Shown: positions 50,201 to 59,397, numbered from the stretch's first letter. The stretch is 64,000 bases of DNA from Paenibacillus sp. JJ-223 (GCF_927798175.1 NZ_CAKMMP010000019.1:1-64000), one strand, 5' to 3'. The notes: generated by a model not told the origin, from the letters alone. A program made the numbers and translations.

Positions 50201-51001
50201 ATGCGTGAAGAGCGATTCATTCAAGTGAATGATGGGCGTTTGTTTTCCAGCATGTCGGGTAAAGGCGAACCTCTAATTTTTCTCCATGGCAATTTCAATA
50301 CACACGATATTTGGAGCGGCCAAGCCGAATTTTTCTCGGCAAAATATCGGGTGATCCGCTATGACCTCAGGGGTTATGGCCGCTCAAGCACCCCTGCTTC
50401 AAGATTTTCCAATGTGGAAGATCTGGACATGGTGATGAACTCCATGAACGTAACCCGGGCGGTTCTGATCGGATCGTCGTCCGGAGGAGGCATTGCCCTG
50501 GATTTTGCCTTGAAACATCCGGAACGTGTAAAGGCCCTTGTCTTGTCGGCACCCTTTATCAGTGGTCAACGAATGCCTGTCGGGATGATGTGGCATGGAA
50601 TGAAAAACTACTTTGCCGTTCGTTTAAAAGGGAGGCATGCAGCCATTGAATCATTCATCAAGAGCGATTTTTGGCAGTACTTTATCCCGTCAGAGTCCAA
50701 CAAAGCTGCCAGAGAGGCCGTATTATTTCAGCTGAGGAACTCTGATGTCTTTTGTCGCTTCGAACCCCGCTTGGCGATGCCCGTCCATCCGCCTGCAATA
50801 AGAAGATTGCATTCGATCCAAGCGCCGACCTGTATGATTATCGGGGATCAAGACCATCCTTATAATATAAAATCAACTGATAGGTTTCACGCCGCATTGG
50901 ACAACTCTTCGAAAGTGAGGATGGAGGGCTGCGGACACCTTCCCTTCATCGAACAACCGGAACTCTTCAATGAGAAGGTTTCCGAATTTCTGGAGGGCTG
51001 A
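50201..51001 (+). CDS. alpha/beta hydrolase
   Basis: 266 residues with the alpha/beta-hydrolase fold: LIFLHGNFNTHDIWSGQ (oxyanion region), nucleophile Ser in VLIGSSSGGGIALDFALKHPERV (about residue 93), Asp in MIIGDQDHPYN and His in MEGCGHLPFIEQPE. It hydrolyses an ester or related bond of an unknown small substrate. AGAGG at 50189-50193 favours ATG 50201 over the in-frame TTG 50180 that overlaps the preceding stop. Confidence 0.9.
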   Translation: MREERFIQVNDGRLFSSMSGKGEPLIFLHGNFNTHDIWSGQAEFFSAKYRVIRYDLRGYGRSSTPASRFSNVEDLDMVMNSMNVTRAVLIGSSSGGGIALDFALKHPERVKALVLSAPFISGQRMPVGMMWHGMKNYFAVRLKGRHAAIESFIKSDFWQYFIPSESNKAAREAVLFQLRNSDVFCRFEPRLAMPVHPPAIRRLHSIQAPTCMIIGDQDHPYNIKSTDRFHAALDNSSKVRMEGCGHLPFIEQPELFNEKVSEFLEG

Positions 51002-51040
51002 CGATGGGCGTGGGACCATCAGGCCAGGAGGATATCAGGA

Positions 51041-51427
51041 ATGGTTGATCGCGAGCTTCAAGCGCATTTTGCGGATCGTTCTTCCATGGAACAGGCACAT
51101 GCCATATTAAAGGAGTTGGGTTACGAACCGTACCAGTCGAAGACGGGACCGTTTCAGTTATGCGTCCCGACGGACCGGCAGGATGAACAGTCTGCCGTAG
51201 AGATCGTACAAGCCTATGGAGGCAGCGCGGCTTTTGCCGACACGACGGAAGGGCCGAGCATGTTTCAGGAAATTTCGATTCCCGCCCATCTCGTGAATGA
51301 GGACTGGGAAGAGGCATATGCTACAGGCCAGAATAATCGCTACACTGGAGATGCACTGCAGAACAGGGACGAAGACCCGCCGTTCGATGATGCGGTCGAC
51401 GGTTTCTCGGGGAGCGTCAAAGCGTAG
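51041..51427 (+). CDS. hypothetical protein, 128 residues
   Basis: Not recognised. It is a small acidic soluble protein. The N-terminal half looks like a ferredoxin-like alpha/beta unit (RSSMEQAHAILKELGYEPYQ, EQSAVEIVQAYGGSAAFAD), a pattern also seen in general-stress YflT-type domains, and the C-terminal 40 residues are acidic and probably disordered. CAGGAGG at 51023-51029 precedes ATG 51041, so it is translated. It is 39 bp after the hydrolase. Confidence 0.7.
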   Translation: MVDRELQAHFADRSSMEQAHAILKELGYEPYQSKTGPFQLCVPTDRQDEQSAVEIVQAYGGSAAFADTTEGPSMFQEISIPAHLVNEDWEEAYATGQNNRYTGDALQNRDEDPPFDDAVDGFSGSVKA

Positions 51428-51475
51428 TGGAGCGGCTTATGGTGGAATAAAGGGCATTCATTCGGCCCACATACG

Positions 51476-51520
51476 AAAAAAACCTCGAAGTTCACGAGCG
51501 TGAACATTCGAGGTTTTTTT
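51476..51520. terminator. bidirectional terminator
   Basis: AAAAAACCTCGAA pairs with TTCGAGGTTTTTT around an inner hairpin GTTCAC-GAGC-GTGAAC (51490-51505). It ends the plus-strand operon and the converging flavoprotein gene. Confidence 0.92.
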
Positions 51521-51547
51521 GGCGTGTCCGGTTTGCCGAAGTCAATG

Positions 51548-52819
51548 TCAGTGAGTGCCGGCATGACGATAAGCGGCGGCATTCATGCCTGCCGTATAAC
51601 CGGTCGAGAAGGCAGCCGTGATGTTGTAGCCGCCTGTATAACCGTGAATATCCAAAATTTCGCCGCAAAAAAACAAGCCAGGCAGCAGTTTGGATTCCAT
51701 CGTTTTCGGCTGGATTTCCTTGAGATTGACACCCCCGCCGGTAACGAAGGCTTCCTTGAGGGAGCGCGTCCCGTCCACACGAAACGTGAAGTTTTTCATG
51801 AGCCCGCATAATGCGGACAACATGCCTTTTGGAAAATGATGAACCGTGAGTTCGTCATCGATATTGGCTCGTTTCATCATGAGCGGAATCATGCGTTCGG
51901 GAATCCATGTCTTCAAAATATTTTTCACGGATTTACGCGCCTCCTGCTCCAACACCTGCTGCACCTGCGCTTCCAAGGCTCCAGCAGACAAGTCGGGGAA
52001 GAAGTCGATGCTCATCTCGACTTGTGGCTTGCCCGATTTAAGCTGCACCTTGCGGATGAACTGGCTGCAGCGCAGCGCGATCGGTCCGGATACGCCGAAA
52101 TGGGTAAAAATCATGTCCCCCCGATGGGAGATGACCGTTTTGCCCTTGGCGTCCAGAACGGACAGCGCGACATCCCGCAACGATAAACCTTGCAGCTCTT
52201 TGGACTGGATCCAGCTCTCCCCGGAAACGATAGGAACCTCCGTGGGGTAGAGCTCGGTGATCGTATGTCCTGCAGCCTCAGCCCAAGGATAACCGTCTCC
52301 GGTGGAGCCGGTTTGAGGGACGGATTTGCCGCCGGTAGCCACAATGACCGTGCGCGACGATATCCTTTTGCCGGATGCCAGCTTTACGCCCGACAATCTC
52401 CCGCCATCCAAAATCAGTTCCTTTACCGGTTCCCGGGTCCGGATTTCGACGCCGAGGGAGACGATTTTTCCGACCAGGGCATCCACGACCGTTTTGGCTT
52501 TATCGGATACGGGGAACATCCGGCCATTGTCTTCTTCTTTCAGTGCGATGCCCAGGCCTTCGAAGAAACGCATGATCCCCTGGTTGTCCAGGTTCTGGAA
52601 GGAACTATACAAAAATCGGCCGTTACCGGGAATATGCCGAATCAATTCGTCGGTTTCCTTGGCATTGGTTACATTGCAGCGTCCGCCGCCGGAAATGCCG
52701 AGTTTGCGGCCAAGCTGGTCGCCTTTGTCCAGCAGAAGCACCGAGGCTCCATGCTCGGCAGCAGACACGCAGGCCATAAGTCCGGCCGAACCGCCGCCGA
52801 TCACAATGACATCATACAT
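51548..52819 (-). CDS. NAD(P)/FAD-dependent oxidoreductase, HI0933/YhiN family
   Basis: 423 residues: an N-terminal FAD-binding Rossmann motif DVIVIGGGSAGLMACVSAAEHGASVLLLDKG, LGRKLGISGGGRCNVTNAKE (HI0933 signature), VIVATGGKSVPQTGSTGDGY and the C-terminal GLFFCGEILDIHGYTGGYNITAAFSTGYTAG. The reaction is not established for this family. AGAGGAGA on the minus strand supports the start at 52819; the open frame to 52942 is not family-like. Confidence 0.92.
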   Translation of the reverse strand: MYDVIVIGGGSAGLMACVSAAEHGASVLLLDKGDQLGRKLGISGGGRCNVTNAKETDELIRHIPGNGRFLYSSFQNLDNQGIMRFFEGLGIALKEEDNGRMFPVSDKAKTVVDALVGKIVSLGVEIRTREPVKELILDGGRLSGVKLASGKRISSRTVIVATGGKSVPQTGSTGDGYPWAEAAGHTITELYPTEVPIVSGESWIQSKELQGLSLRDVALSVLDAKGKTVISHRGDMIFTHFGVSGPIALRCSQFIRKVQLKSGKPQVEMSIDFFPDLSAGALEAQVQQVLEQEARKSVKNILKTWIPERMIPLMMKRANIDDELTVHHFPKGMLSALCGLMKNFTFRVDGTRSLKEAFVTGGGVNLKEIQPKTMESKLLPGLFFCGEILDIHGYTGGYNITAAFSTGYTAGMNAAAYRHAGTH

Positions 52820-53104
52820 GTTCGATTCTCCTCTTTTTCGAAAAATAATGGTTTTAGTAAGAAGGACGCGGGATTGCTTGCTTCCAACATAACGTAAACG
52901 AGATATCCGGAAGGAAATCCGCTTTGATCTGATCATTCGCATGCATATTGCAAAATGCTGTCCTCTCCTGGCTTTTTATGCAACAATATTATTGTTTCTG
53001 CAGTTCTAACAAGCTAATAGAAGGGATATATTGTAATATACTGTCGCCTATGCTTTAATCAGAAATACATGGGGGAACGTGCAGGCGAGGAGGGAGATGG
53101 CATT
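52820..53104. other. divergent promoter region with two AT-rich palindromes
   Basis: Upstream of the KinB-like gene: AACAATATTATTGTT (52982-52996, perfect about its central T) and TATATTGTAATATA (53027-53040, perfect apart from the central GT). Between them TTGTTT (52992-52997), 17 bp and TAATAG (53015-53020) form a possible promoter, so both palindromes would touch it. Confidence 0.45.
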
Positions 53105-54790
53105 GTGTTTGTATTGAAGGACATTCTTTTACAGGTGCTGCTGGCCGGGTCGGCCGTATTCCTGATTCCCTTATTCCATCTTGTGCTCGCCAGGCAAGCC
53201 GGTGCGAAGATGGGACGGACAAGTGCGAGTCTTGCCGCTGCGACGGCCGTTAGCATGCTGCTCTGCATGCTGTTTGCCCATGACGCAAGCCAGGCAGCCA
53301 TTCCGATTTCGCTCGGCGTAGTTCCTTTCACGCTCGCCATGCTGTATGGCGGGCCAAGAACGGGTCTGATCTTGTCCTTTCTCCATATGCTCTTCTATTT
53401 CCTATTCGCTTATCCCTATCATTTGAACGAGTTTCTCCTTCAAACGGGTATTCTTTTCTATCCTATTGTATGGTTGTCCGCCAAACGATTCAAGAATTAT
53501 GCGTTTTTCCGCAAATTGCTGCTGGTGCTGACACTCGCCGCGGCGGAGATTGCGCTCGCCAGCATGCTAAGTATCCCGCTGATCGGCTCCAATGGCGATG
53601 GCATGACAGCAGAGTGGGTGTGGATCGCATTGGCTTACACGGGCGGGGCGGCAATCGCGGGCGGCCTTGGTTTACTCTGGCTTGAACATATTCAGCGCCA
53701 TGATGGTCTGGAACAGCGCTTGTCCGAAGTGCATCAGAAGTACATATCGGAGACGGAAAGACTTCATCAGATGTTGAACGCTGTTCCGCTCTCCATCGCT
53801 ACGGTCGACAGGAATGGAACAGTCCAGTTCGTCAACGACATGATGAAACAAACGGCGAGGGAACAGCTTCCTTGTTCAACATCGAACGATCTGATCGGCA
53901 ACCCGGTCAGCCAATTCGTCGAACAGACTCATGCTGAAAAAATGGAGCATAACATCCGCGAAGCGGTTACCCATGGTGAAGCGAACGGGTTGACCGTGCG
54001 CTACGGCTCACATGTCTTTCGGTCGCAGACGGTTCCGCTCTATGGATACGCGGCCGGGGCGCCAGGCGAGACTACCGGGGCGATGTTGGTCATCCAGGAC
54101 ATTACCGAATTGGAAATGCTGCGCAGCGAACTTGATAATGTGGACCGTTTAAGCCTGGTAGGGCAGATGGCGGCAAGCATTACGCACGAGGTCCGGAATC
54201 CGATGGCTGTCGTGCGCGGTTTTCTCCAATTAATGCAGGAAAAGAGTCCGGAGAGCTTGCATTATTATTATCGCATCGTCATGGAAGAATTGGATCGCGC
54301 CAACAGCATTATTAATGACTTTCTGTCGCTTGCACAGAACCGGATCGCGGAAAAAGAAGAAGCACAGCTGCACGATATCATTCACGAACTCATCCCATTG
54401 CTTTGGGCGGATGCCAACTTGCGCGGACAAAGCATCGAGCTTATGCTTGCTCATAATGTACCTAATCTCTATCTGAATACCAAGGAAATCAAACAAGTTG
54501 TTCTTAACCTGGCGCGCAACGGAATGGAAGCGATGGAGGAAAAGGGTGTGCTCACCTTGGAAACGACGTACGATGAAAAGCAGGTAGAACTTTTTGTGAG
54601 GGATACGGGACCTGGCATACCTCGCAGCAGCCGGGATAAGCTGTTTGAACCTTTTTATACGACCAAGCCGAAAGGGACCGGACTGGGGTTATCCATGTGC
54701 CACAGCATCGTGGAACGCCATCACGGCACTATTACGGTCGAATCGGAAGAGGGGAAAGGCACGGTGTTTAAAGTTACCTTTAAGCGATAG
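53105..54790 (+). CDS. kinB: KinB-like multi-pass membrane sensor histidine kinase
   Basis: 561 residues: six membrane helices in the first 200 residues with the 5TMR-LYT-like stretch YGGPRTGLILSFLHMLFYFLFAYPYH, a PAS domain (about 225-340, LNAVPLSIATVDRNGTVQFVN), the H-box ITHEVRNPMAVVRGFLQL (His about 361) and ATPase motifs VVLNLARNGMEAM, VRDTGPGIP and KGTGLGLSMCHSIVERH. This is the KinB layout; such kinases feed the Spo0A phosphorelay. No response regulator is adjacent, as expected of a phosphorelay kinase. GAGGAGGGA at 53088-53096 supports GTG 53105. Confidence 0.85.
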   Translation: MFVLKDILLQVLLAGSAVFLIPLFHLVLARQAGAKMGRTSASLAAATAVSMLLCMLFAHDASQAAIPISLGVVPFTLAMLYGGPRTGLILSFLHMLFYFLFAYPYHLNEFLLQTGILFYPIVWLSAKRFKNYAFFRKLLLVLTLAAAEIALASMLSIPLIGSNGDGMTAEWVWIALAYTGGAAIAGGLGLLWLEHIQRHDGLEQRLSEVHQKYISETERLHQMLNAVPLSIATVDRNGTVQFVNDMMKQTAREQLPCSTSNDLIGNPVSQFVEQTHAEKMEHNIREAVTHGEANGLTVRYGSHVFRSQTVPLYGYAAGAPGETTGAMLVIQDITELEMLRSELDNVDRLSLVGQMAASITHEVRNPMAVVRGFLQLMQEKSPESLHYYYRIVMEELDRANSIINDFLSLAQNRIAEKEEAQLHDIIHELIPLLWADANLRGQSIELMLAHNVPNLYLNTKEIKQVVLNLARNGMEAMEEKGVLTLETTYDEKQVELFVRDTGPGIPRSSRDKLFEPFYTTKPKGTGLGLSMCHSIVERHHGTITVESEEGKGTVFKVTFKR

Positions 54791-54971
54791 ATTTGGGGCA
54801 TAATGCGGCAGCGAACAAGCCATATTATCGAAGAGATGCCTTTTCGCGGGCGCTGTGCAATCTTGCTTTCATTGCTTGGGGATGTATAATAAGGATAACA
54901 TCATTGTATCCATTTAACGAACAATGACGATGGACAATGGAGCTTATGATGACTATTAAGGAGTGAAACCA

Positions 54972-55406
54972 ATGTCGATGTCATTCGATCAATACATGAA
55001 AGATATGGTTCAGCCGATGCGGGATGAGCTGACTCGTTTGGGAATTCAAGAACTGCGCACCCCGGAAGAAGTGGAAGCGAGCCTTCCGGATGCCAAAGGT
55101 ACTACCCTTGTCGTTATTAATTCCGTTTGCGGTTGTGCCGCAGGACAATGCCGCCCGGGCGTAGCCGAGGCATTGCAGCATGACATTACGCCGGATCATC
55201 TGTATACGGTATTCGCCGGACAGGACAAGGAAGCCACAGCCAAGGCGCGTGAGTACTTTGCGCCGTATCCTCCATCTTCGCCCTCCATCGCTCTGATGAA
55301 GGACGGGGAGCTCGTGCACTTCATCGAGCGCCATCAGGTGGAAGATCGATCTGCAGGGGAAATCGCGGCTGAGCTCACCAGTGCGTTCGATCGTTATTGC
55401 CGTTAA
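54972..55406 (+). CDS. brxB: bacilliredoxin, BrxA/BrxB family
   Basis: A 144-residue thioredoxin-like protein of the YphP/YqiW family: VVINSVCGCAAGQCRPG with the CGC active site (Cys near residues 52 and 54), HLYTVFAGQDKEATAKAREYF and PSSPSIALMKDGELVHFIERH. It removes bacillithiol from S-bacillithiolated proteins after oxidative stress, which implies a bacillithiol-making organism. AAGGAG at 54959-54964 supports ATG 54972. Confidence 0.95.
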   Translation: MSMSFDQYMKDMVQPMRDELTRLGIQELRTPEEVEASLPDAKGTTLVVINSVCGCAAGQCRPGVAEALQHDITPDHLYTVFAGQDKEATAKAREYFAPYPPSSPSIALMKDGELVHFIERHQVEDRSAGEIAAELTSAFDRYCR

Positions 55407-55417
55407 AACGCTCCAGC

Positions 55418-55462
55418 AACGCCCCGCTCTTCGGAATACCGATGCCGGGGCGTTTCGTTTTG
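55418..55462 (+). terminator. terminator of the bacilliredoxin gene
   Basis: AACGCCCCG (55418-55426) pairs with CGGGGCGTT (55446-55454), followed by TCGTTTT. Confidence 0.83.
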
Positions 55463-55541
55463 GGTAAATGGAGTTATTGAACCATGTGATTCTTATGAAG
55501 GAATCCGATTTGACTATTCTGGAAACGGGGTGTAGTGCACG

Positions 55542-56351
55542 ATGAGTTTGCAACAACAGATCATCGCTGAATTGAAGGTTAAACCAAGCATTAATGTGGA
55601 GGAGGAAGTCCGCAAACGGGTGGATTTCCTGAAAACCTACGTCAAAAATTCGGGCACGAAAGGGCTGCTGATCGCCATCAGCGGCGGGATCGATAGCGCC
55701 GTGGCAGCAGGACTGTGCAAACTAGCTACCGATGAACTTACCGCGGAAAGCAACCAGGAGTACAAAACGCTGGGCGTATTTCAGCCTTACGGCGATCAAC
55801 AGGATATTCAGGACAGCTATTCTGTCGCGAAGGCTTTTGATTTGAAGCATGTGGTCGAAACGAACATTGAAGATGCGGTGAACGAGATTGCGCTGGAAGT
55901 GGAGCAGGGCTTCAAGTCCATGGGCAGCCCGCGCCACATGACGCATCAAGGCAAAGGAAACGTAAAAGCAAGAACGCGCATGGTTATGCAGTATGCCCTT
56001 GCTTTTGAAGAGAACCTGTTGGTCGTCGGTACAGACCATGCGTCTGAGGCCATCACGGGCTTTTATACCAAATGGGGCGATGGCGCCGTGGATATCACGC
56101 CGCTGAGCAGCCTGAACAAACGCCAGGTTCGCCAGCTTGCGGCCCATCTGGGCGTGCCTCAGCCGATTTTGGACAAGGCCCCGTCCGCAGGATTGTGGGA
56201 AGGCCAAACGGATGAGAAGGAACTGGGCATTTCCTATGAGGCAAACAGCGACTATCTGGAAGGCAAACAGATCGATCCTGCTGCGCAGGAACGCCTGGAA
56301 GCATTCTATAAGCGCACGCACCATAAACGGAATGCCATTCCCGGCATTTAA
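55542..56351 (+). CDS. nadE: NH3-dependent NAD+ synthetase
   Basis: 269 residues. LIAISGGIDSAVAAGLCKLA is the ATP-pyrophosphatase P-loop (SGGxDS). QPYGDQQDIQDS, VKARTRMVMQYALAFEENLLVVGTDHASEAITGFYTKWGDGAVDITPLSSLNKRQVRQLA and KAPSAGLWEGQTDEKELG are diagnostic for NadE. It makes NAD from deamido-NAD, ATP and ammonia in the cytosol. There is no glutaminase domain, so ammonia is the nitrogen donor. The ATG follows GGGGTG at 55527-55532. Confidence 0.97.
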   Translation: MSLQQQIIAELKVKPSINVEEEVRKRVDFLKTYVKNSGTKGLLIAISGGIDSAVAAGLCKLATDELTAESNQEYKTLGVFQPYGDQQDIQDSYSVAKAFDLKHVVETNIEDAVNEIALEVEQGFKSMGSPRHMTHQGKGNVKARTRMVMQYALAFEENLLVVGTDHASEAITGFYTKWGDGAVDITPLSSLNKRQVRQLAAHLGVPQPILDKAPSAGLWEGQTDEKELGISYEANSDYLEGKQIDPAAQERLEAFYKRTHHKRNAIPGI

Positions 56352-56697
56352 GTTTTTTTCGCTCGACTTGGGCAAACCGGCTTGATCATCGTACTTACAT
56401 GAACGACCAATGAACTCCAGACACGTTACTGCCGCTGTGGACGAAGATTTTCCGCTTCCGACAGCCAAGCAGCGTTGCTGGAGTTTGTTGTTTTTATGAT
56501 CGACGGCTGAACGGATGCTGTGAATCTTGCCCGAACAGCCCCCCAAGATGGAAGTTTTCGCCGATGGCCCCGGGTACTCGCATCTGGGCCTGCCACCTGC
56601 TACAATGGAATACGTGTTCGGATATCGAACGTAGGGACTAGCGAGAACATGTTGGTTATTGCACCACAGTATAAATGATTAAGCAGGTGAAGCACGG
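56352..56697. other. intergenic stretch with a long terminator-like structure
   Basis: AACTCCAG (56413-56420) pairs with CTGGAGTT (56478-56485), then TGTTGTTTTT. Inside, further pairing (CTGT with ACAG, CTG with CAG) makes one extended imperfect stem of about 70 nt. It probably terminates nadE. Nothing coding is seen in the remaining 200 bp before acpS. Confidence 0.6.
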
Positions 56698-57120
56698 ATG
56701 ATACACGGAATTGGGAACGATGTGCTGGAGATCGGACGCATGCAAAGGCTGCTGGAAGGCGCGCGGGGCGAAGCTTTCCTGAACCGCATTCTGACGCCGG
56801 CGGAGCGGAGGATGGCCGCAGAACGGGGCAAACGCCGCACGGAGTTCGTTTCCGGAAGGTTTGCGGCCAAGGAAGCGGTATCCAAAGCATTTGGCTGCGG
56901 CATCGGACGAGTTATGGCTTTTACGGACATCGAAGTGCTGCCGGGTGCGCAAGGAAAGCCGGAAGTGACGTTATCTGCCGAAGCCTGGGAACGGCTGCAA
57001 TTGCCGAAAGACCGACTTTATGCCATTCACCTGAGCATTACGCACCAGACGGAGTTGGCTGCGGCGTTTGCCGTCGTGGAGCAGCTGCACGGACAAGAGC
57101 AGAGACCGAAGGATATTTAG
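56698..57120 (+). CDS. acpS: holo-[acyl-carrier-protein] synthase
   Basis: A 140-residue AcpS-type 4'-phosphopantetheinyl transferase: IHGIGNDVLEIGRMQRLL (Mg-binding Asp), ILTPAERRM, RTEFVSGRFAAKEAVSKAFGCGIG (Glu/Lys motif) and LYAIHLSITHQTELAAAFAVVE. It converts apo-ACP to holo-ACP for fatty acid synthesis. CAGGTGA at 56684-56690 precedes the ATG. It is slightly longer than usual by a charged C-terminal tail. Confidence 0.96.
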   Translation: MIHGIGNDVLEIGRMQRLLEGARGEAFLNRILTPAERRMAAERGKRRTEFVSGRFAAKEAVSKAFGCGIGRVMAFTDIEVLPGAQGKPEVTLSAEAWERLQLPKDRLYAIHLSITHQTELAAAFAVVEQLHGQEQRPKDI

Positions 57121-57173
57121 GTGATCATGAAGGGCATGTTTATGGACAGGCGTGCAAATGAAAGGAAGGACTT

Positions 57174-58433
57174 ATGGGTTTAATGGAACAGAAAAGACAT
57201 TTCAGCATCAATCTGCTGGATTGGTATATGGCGAACAAGCGGGATCTGCCATGGCGGCGTCACAACAATCCGTATTTTACTTGGGTATCCGAAATCATGC
57301 TGCAACAAACCCGGGTGGATACGGTCATTCCGTATTTCAACCGTTTTATTTCGAATTTTCCGACCGTGCGGGCGCTTGCCGAAGCGCCCGAAGAAGACGT
57401 GCTGAAAAACTGGGAAGGTCTAGGGTACTATTCGAGGGCGCGCAACTTGCAAAAAGCGGCGCAGCAGGTCATGGAGCTGCACGGCGGGGAGATGCCGAGC
57501 GACAAAGCTTCGGTGTTCGCGCTCAAGGGCGTAGGGCCGTATACGGCCGGCGCGATTCTCAGCATCGCCTTCAACCAGCCCCAGCCTGCGGTGGACGGCA
57601 ACGTCATGCGGGTGCTGTCCCGCTATTTCCTCATTGAAGAGGACATCATGAAGACGGGTACCCGGGTGTTGATGGAAGAGCTGGCGACCGAGCTCATCCC
57701 GGAAGGGCGAGCTCGGGATTTCAACCAGGCGCTGATGGAACTGGGCGCGCTGGTGTGCACTCCCAAGGCCCCGCACTGCCTGACCTGTCCGGTCATGGAG
57801 CAGTGCTCGGGCCGCATTGCCGGCAGGGAGCTGACCCTGCCGGTCAAAACGAAGGCGAAGCCGCCGCGCCCCGAGCAGCGGCTCGTCGCCTTGGTGGAAG
57901 GCCGCGGTGCCCATCGCGGCAAAGTGCTCGTGCGGCAGCGCCCGGATACGGGCCTTCTGGCCCGCATGTGGGAGCTGCCGCATGTGCTGGCGGCGCCCGC
58001 CGCTGCCGGCAAGGCGGCCAAGCCGCTCGCCGATGAGCCGGCCATGGCATTGCTGGCCGGCAGCCTGTGGGCGGAGGGCATTGCCGCCCGCCCCGAAGGC
58101 TTGGCTGCACACGCGGAGCATGTGTTCAGCCATATCGTTTGGAGCCTGCAGGTGTACAAATGTACGCAGCAGGACCCGGGCAGCGAGCTTCCGCTGATTG
58201 CCGCGGAAGCCGTGGCCGCCTATGGCGAGCAGGCAGCGGCTGCTCAGGCGGCAAGCGGACAAGATGCTGGCGGCCATGCCCGCGAAGAATCGCCGCTGGC
58301 GTTCGTTGGTAAAGGGGACGGCCAGACGTACCGCTGGATCGGTCCGGAAGATATGGACAAGCTGGCTTTTCCGAACGTGTTCCTCAAGCTGCTCGGTAAT
58401 TATTTCGCGGGTGCCTACGCCGTGCTCGAATAG
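57174..58433 (+). CDS. mutY: A/G-specific adenine DNA glycosylase
   Basis: 419 residues. PWRRHNNPYFTWVSEIMLQQTRVDTVIPY holds the catalytic Glu, GVGPYTAGAILSIAFNQPQPAVDGNVMRVLSR is the HhH-GPD core with the catalytic Asp, and Cys at about 194, 201, 204 and 210 (C-x6-C-x2-C-x5-C) bind the 4Fe-4S cluster. The C-terminal 8-oxoG-recognition (NUDIX-like) domain has the FSH loop in EHVFSHIVWSLQVYK. It removes A paired with 8-oxoG. Odd: the C-terminal domain has long Ala/Gly-rich inserts (about residues 270-310 and 345-375) and very high GC. Confidence 0.95.
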   Translation: MGLMEQKRHFSINLLDWYMANKRDLPWRRHNNPYFTWVSEIMLQQTRVDTVIPYFNRFISNFPTVRALAEAPEEDVLKNWEGLGYYSRARNLQKAAQQVMELHGGEMPSDKASVFALKGVGPYTAGAILSIAFNQPQPAVDGNVMRVLSRYFLIEEDIMKTGTRVLMEELATELIPEGRARDFNQALMELGALVCTPKAPHCLTCPVMEQCSGRIAGRELTLPVKTKAKPPRPEQRLVALVEGRGAHRGKVLVRQRPDTGLLARMWELPHVLAAPAAAGKAAKPLADEPAMALLAGSLWAEGIAARPEGLAAHAEHVFSHIVWSLQVYKCTQQDPGSELPLIAAEAVAAYGEQAAAAQAASGQDAGGHAREESPLAFVGKGDGQTYRWIGPEDMDKLAFPNVFLKLLGNYFAGAYAVLE

Positions 58434-58479
58434 GAAAGAGGCGTGCGTGCGTAAAGTGTCCGCTCGGATGGTTATAAAA

Positions 58480-58517
58480 AAAGAGCCTGACCGGCCATGC
58501 GACCGGATCAGGCTCTT
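58480..58517. terminator. bidirectional terminator between mutY and sodA
   Basis: AAAGAGCCTGACCGG and CCGGATCAGGCTCTTT form a stem of about 15 bp with one mismatch; an A-run and T-run flank it for both directions. Confidence 0.9.
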
Positions 58518-58533
58518 TGTGCAATCACAGTGC

Positions 58534-59145
58534 TTATTTTGCAGCTGCGTAGCGTTTGTTAACTTCATCCCAGTTGATTACGTTCCAGAACGCGGAGATG
58601 TAATCAGGGCGTTTGTTTTGGTATTTCAGGTAGTAAGCATGCTCCCATACGTCCAAGCCCAAAATCGGAGTCAGACCTTCGAAGATCGGGCTGTCTTGGT
58701 TAGGCGTGCTAGTGATGGACAGTTTGCCGTCTTTGCCGACAACCAGCCATGCCCAGCCGGAACCGAAACGCGTTGTAGCTGCTTTCGCGAAATCTTCTTT
58801 GAATTTGTCGAAACCGCCCAGCTCGCTGTCAATTGCAGCAGCGATGTCGCCAGTTGGAGCGCCGCCGCCGTTTGGTCCGATGATTTCCCAGAACAGGCTG
58901 TGGTTGTGGTGACCGCCACCGTTGTTGCGAACCGCTGTGCGGATGCTTTCAGGTACGCTGTCCAGGTTGGCGAGCAGGTCCTCGAGGGATTTTCCTTGCA
59001 GTTCAGGAGCGTTTTCCAGAGCTGCATTCAGGTTGGTTACGTAAGTGTTGTGATGGCGATCGTGGTGGATTTCCATCGTTTGTGCATCGATATGTGGTTC
59101 CAGTGCATCGTTAGCGTAAGGAAGAGCCGGTAATTGAAAAGCCAT
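58534..59145 (-). CDS. sodA: manganese/iron superoxide dismutase
   Basis: 203 residues. Metal ligands are visible in the usual order: His in MEIHHDRHHNTYVTNL, His in NNGGGHHNHSLFWE, and Asp and His in GLDVWEHAYYLKYQNKRPDYI. The GSGWAWLV motif and the length are typical of the Mn form of Bacillales. It detoxifies superoxide. AGGAGG on the minus strand (59156-59161) precedes the ATG. Confidence 0.97.
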   Translation of the reverse strand: MAFQLPALPYANDALEPHIDAQTMEIHHDRHHNTYVTNLNAALENAPELQGKSLEDLLANLDSVPESIRTAVRNNGGGHHNHSLFWEIIGPNGGGAPTGDIAAAIDSELGGFDKFKEDFAKAATTRFGSGWAWLVVGKDGKLSITSTPNQDSPIFEGLTPILGLDVWEHAYYLKYQNKRPDYISAFWNVINWDEVNKRYAAAK

Positions 59146-59208
59146 AGTGAAATACCTCCTGAGTTTTAAGTTTTAAGGTGCATATGTAACAATACCCTTG
59201 CCATTATT

Positions 59209-59237
59209 ATTAAACCGCATCCGAGCCAATTAATCAA
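59209..59237 (-). promoter_or_regulatory. sodA promoter
   Basis: On the minus strand TTGATT (59237-59232), a 17-bp spacer and TTTAAT (59214-59209). It lies about 65 bp upstream of the start codon. Confidence 0.65.
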
Positions 59238-59368
59238 CATTTTTGTTTATTAAGTCCCTCGGGAAGTTGATCAAATGCATAATCCGCGATAACAAACATA
59301 TTTTTCCCTATATGCAGAATTTTATGTGATATTGATTAAAATGAAATAGAAATAGAAACGATTTTTGA

Positions 59369-59397
59369 TGTAAACGGTTACAATTAAGCGCTTTCAA
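59369..59397. promoter_or_regulatory. cre-like site plus adjacent half-matching site
   Basis: TGTAAACGGTTACA (59369-59382) fits TGWAANCGNTNWCA fully. ATTAAGCGCTTTCA (59384-59397) follows after one base and fits all but its first two positions. The pair suggests binding by CcpA or another LacI-family protein between sodA and the GNAT gene. Confidence 0.6.

Noticed and set aside
49983..51001. RHH protein plus hydrolase as a toxin-antitoxin pair
   Set aside because: The second gene is a normal alpha/beta hydrolase of 266 residues with a complete catalytic triad, not a small toxin.
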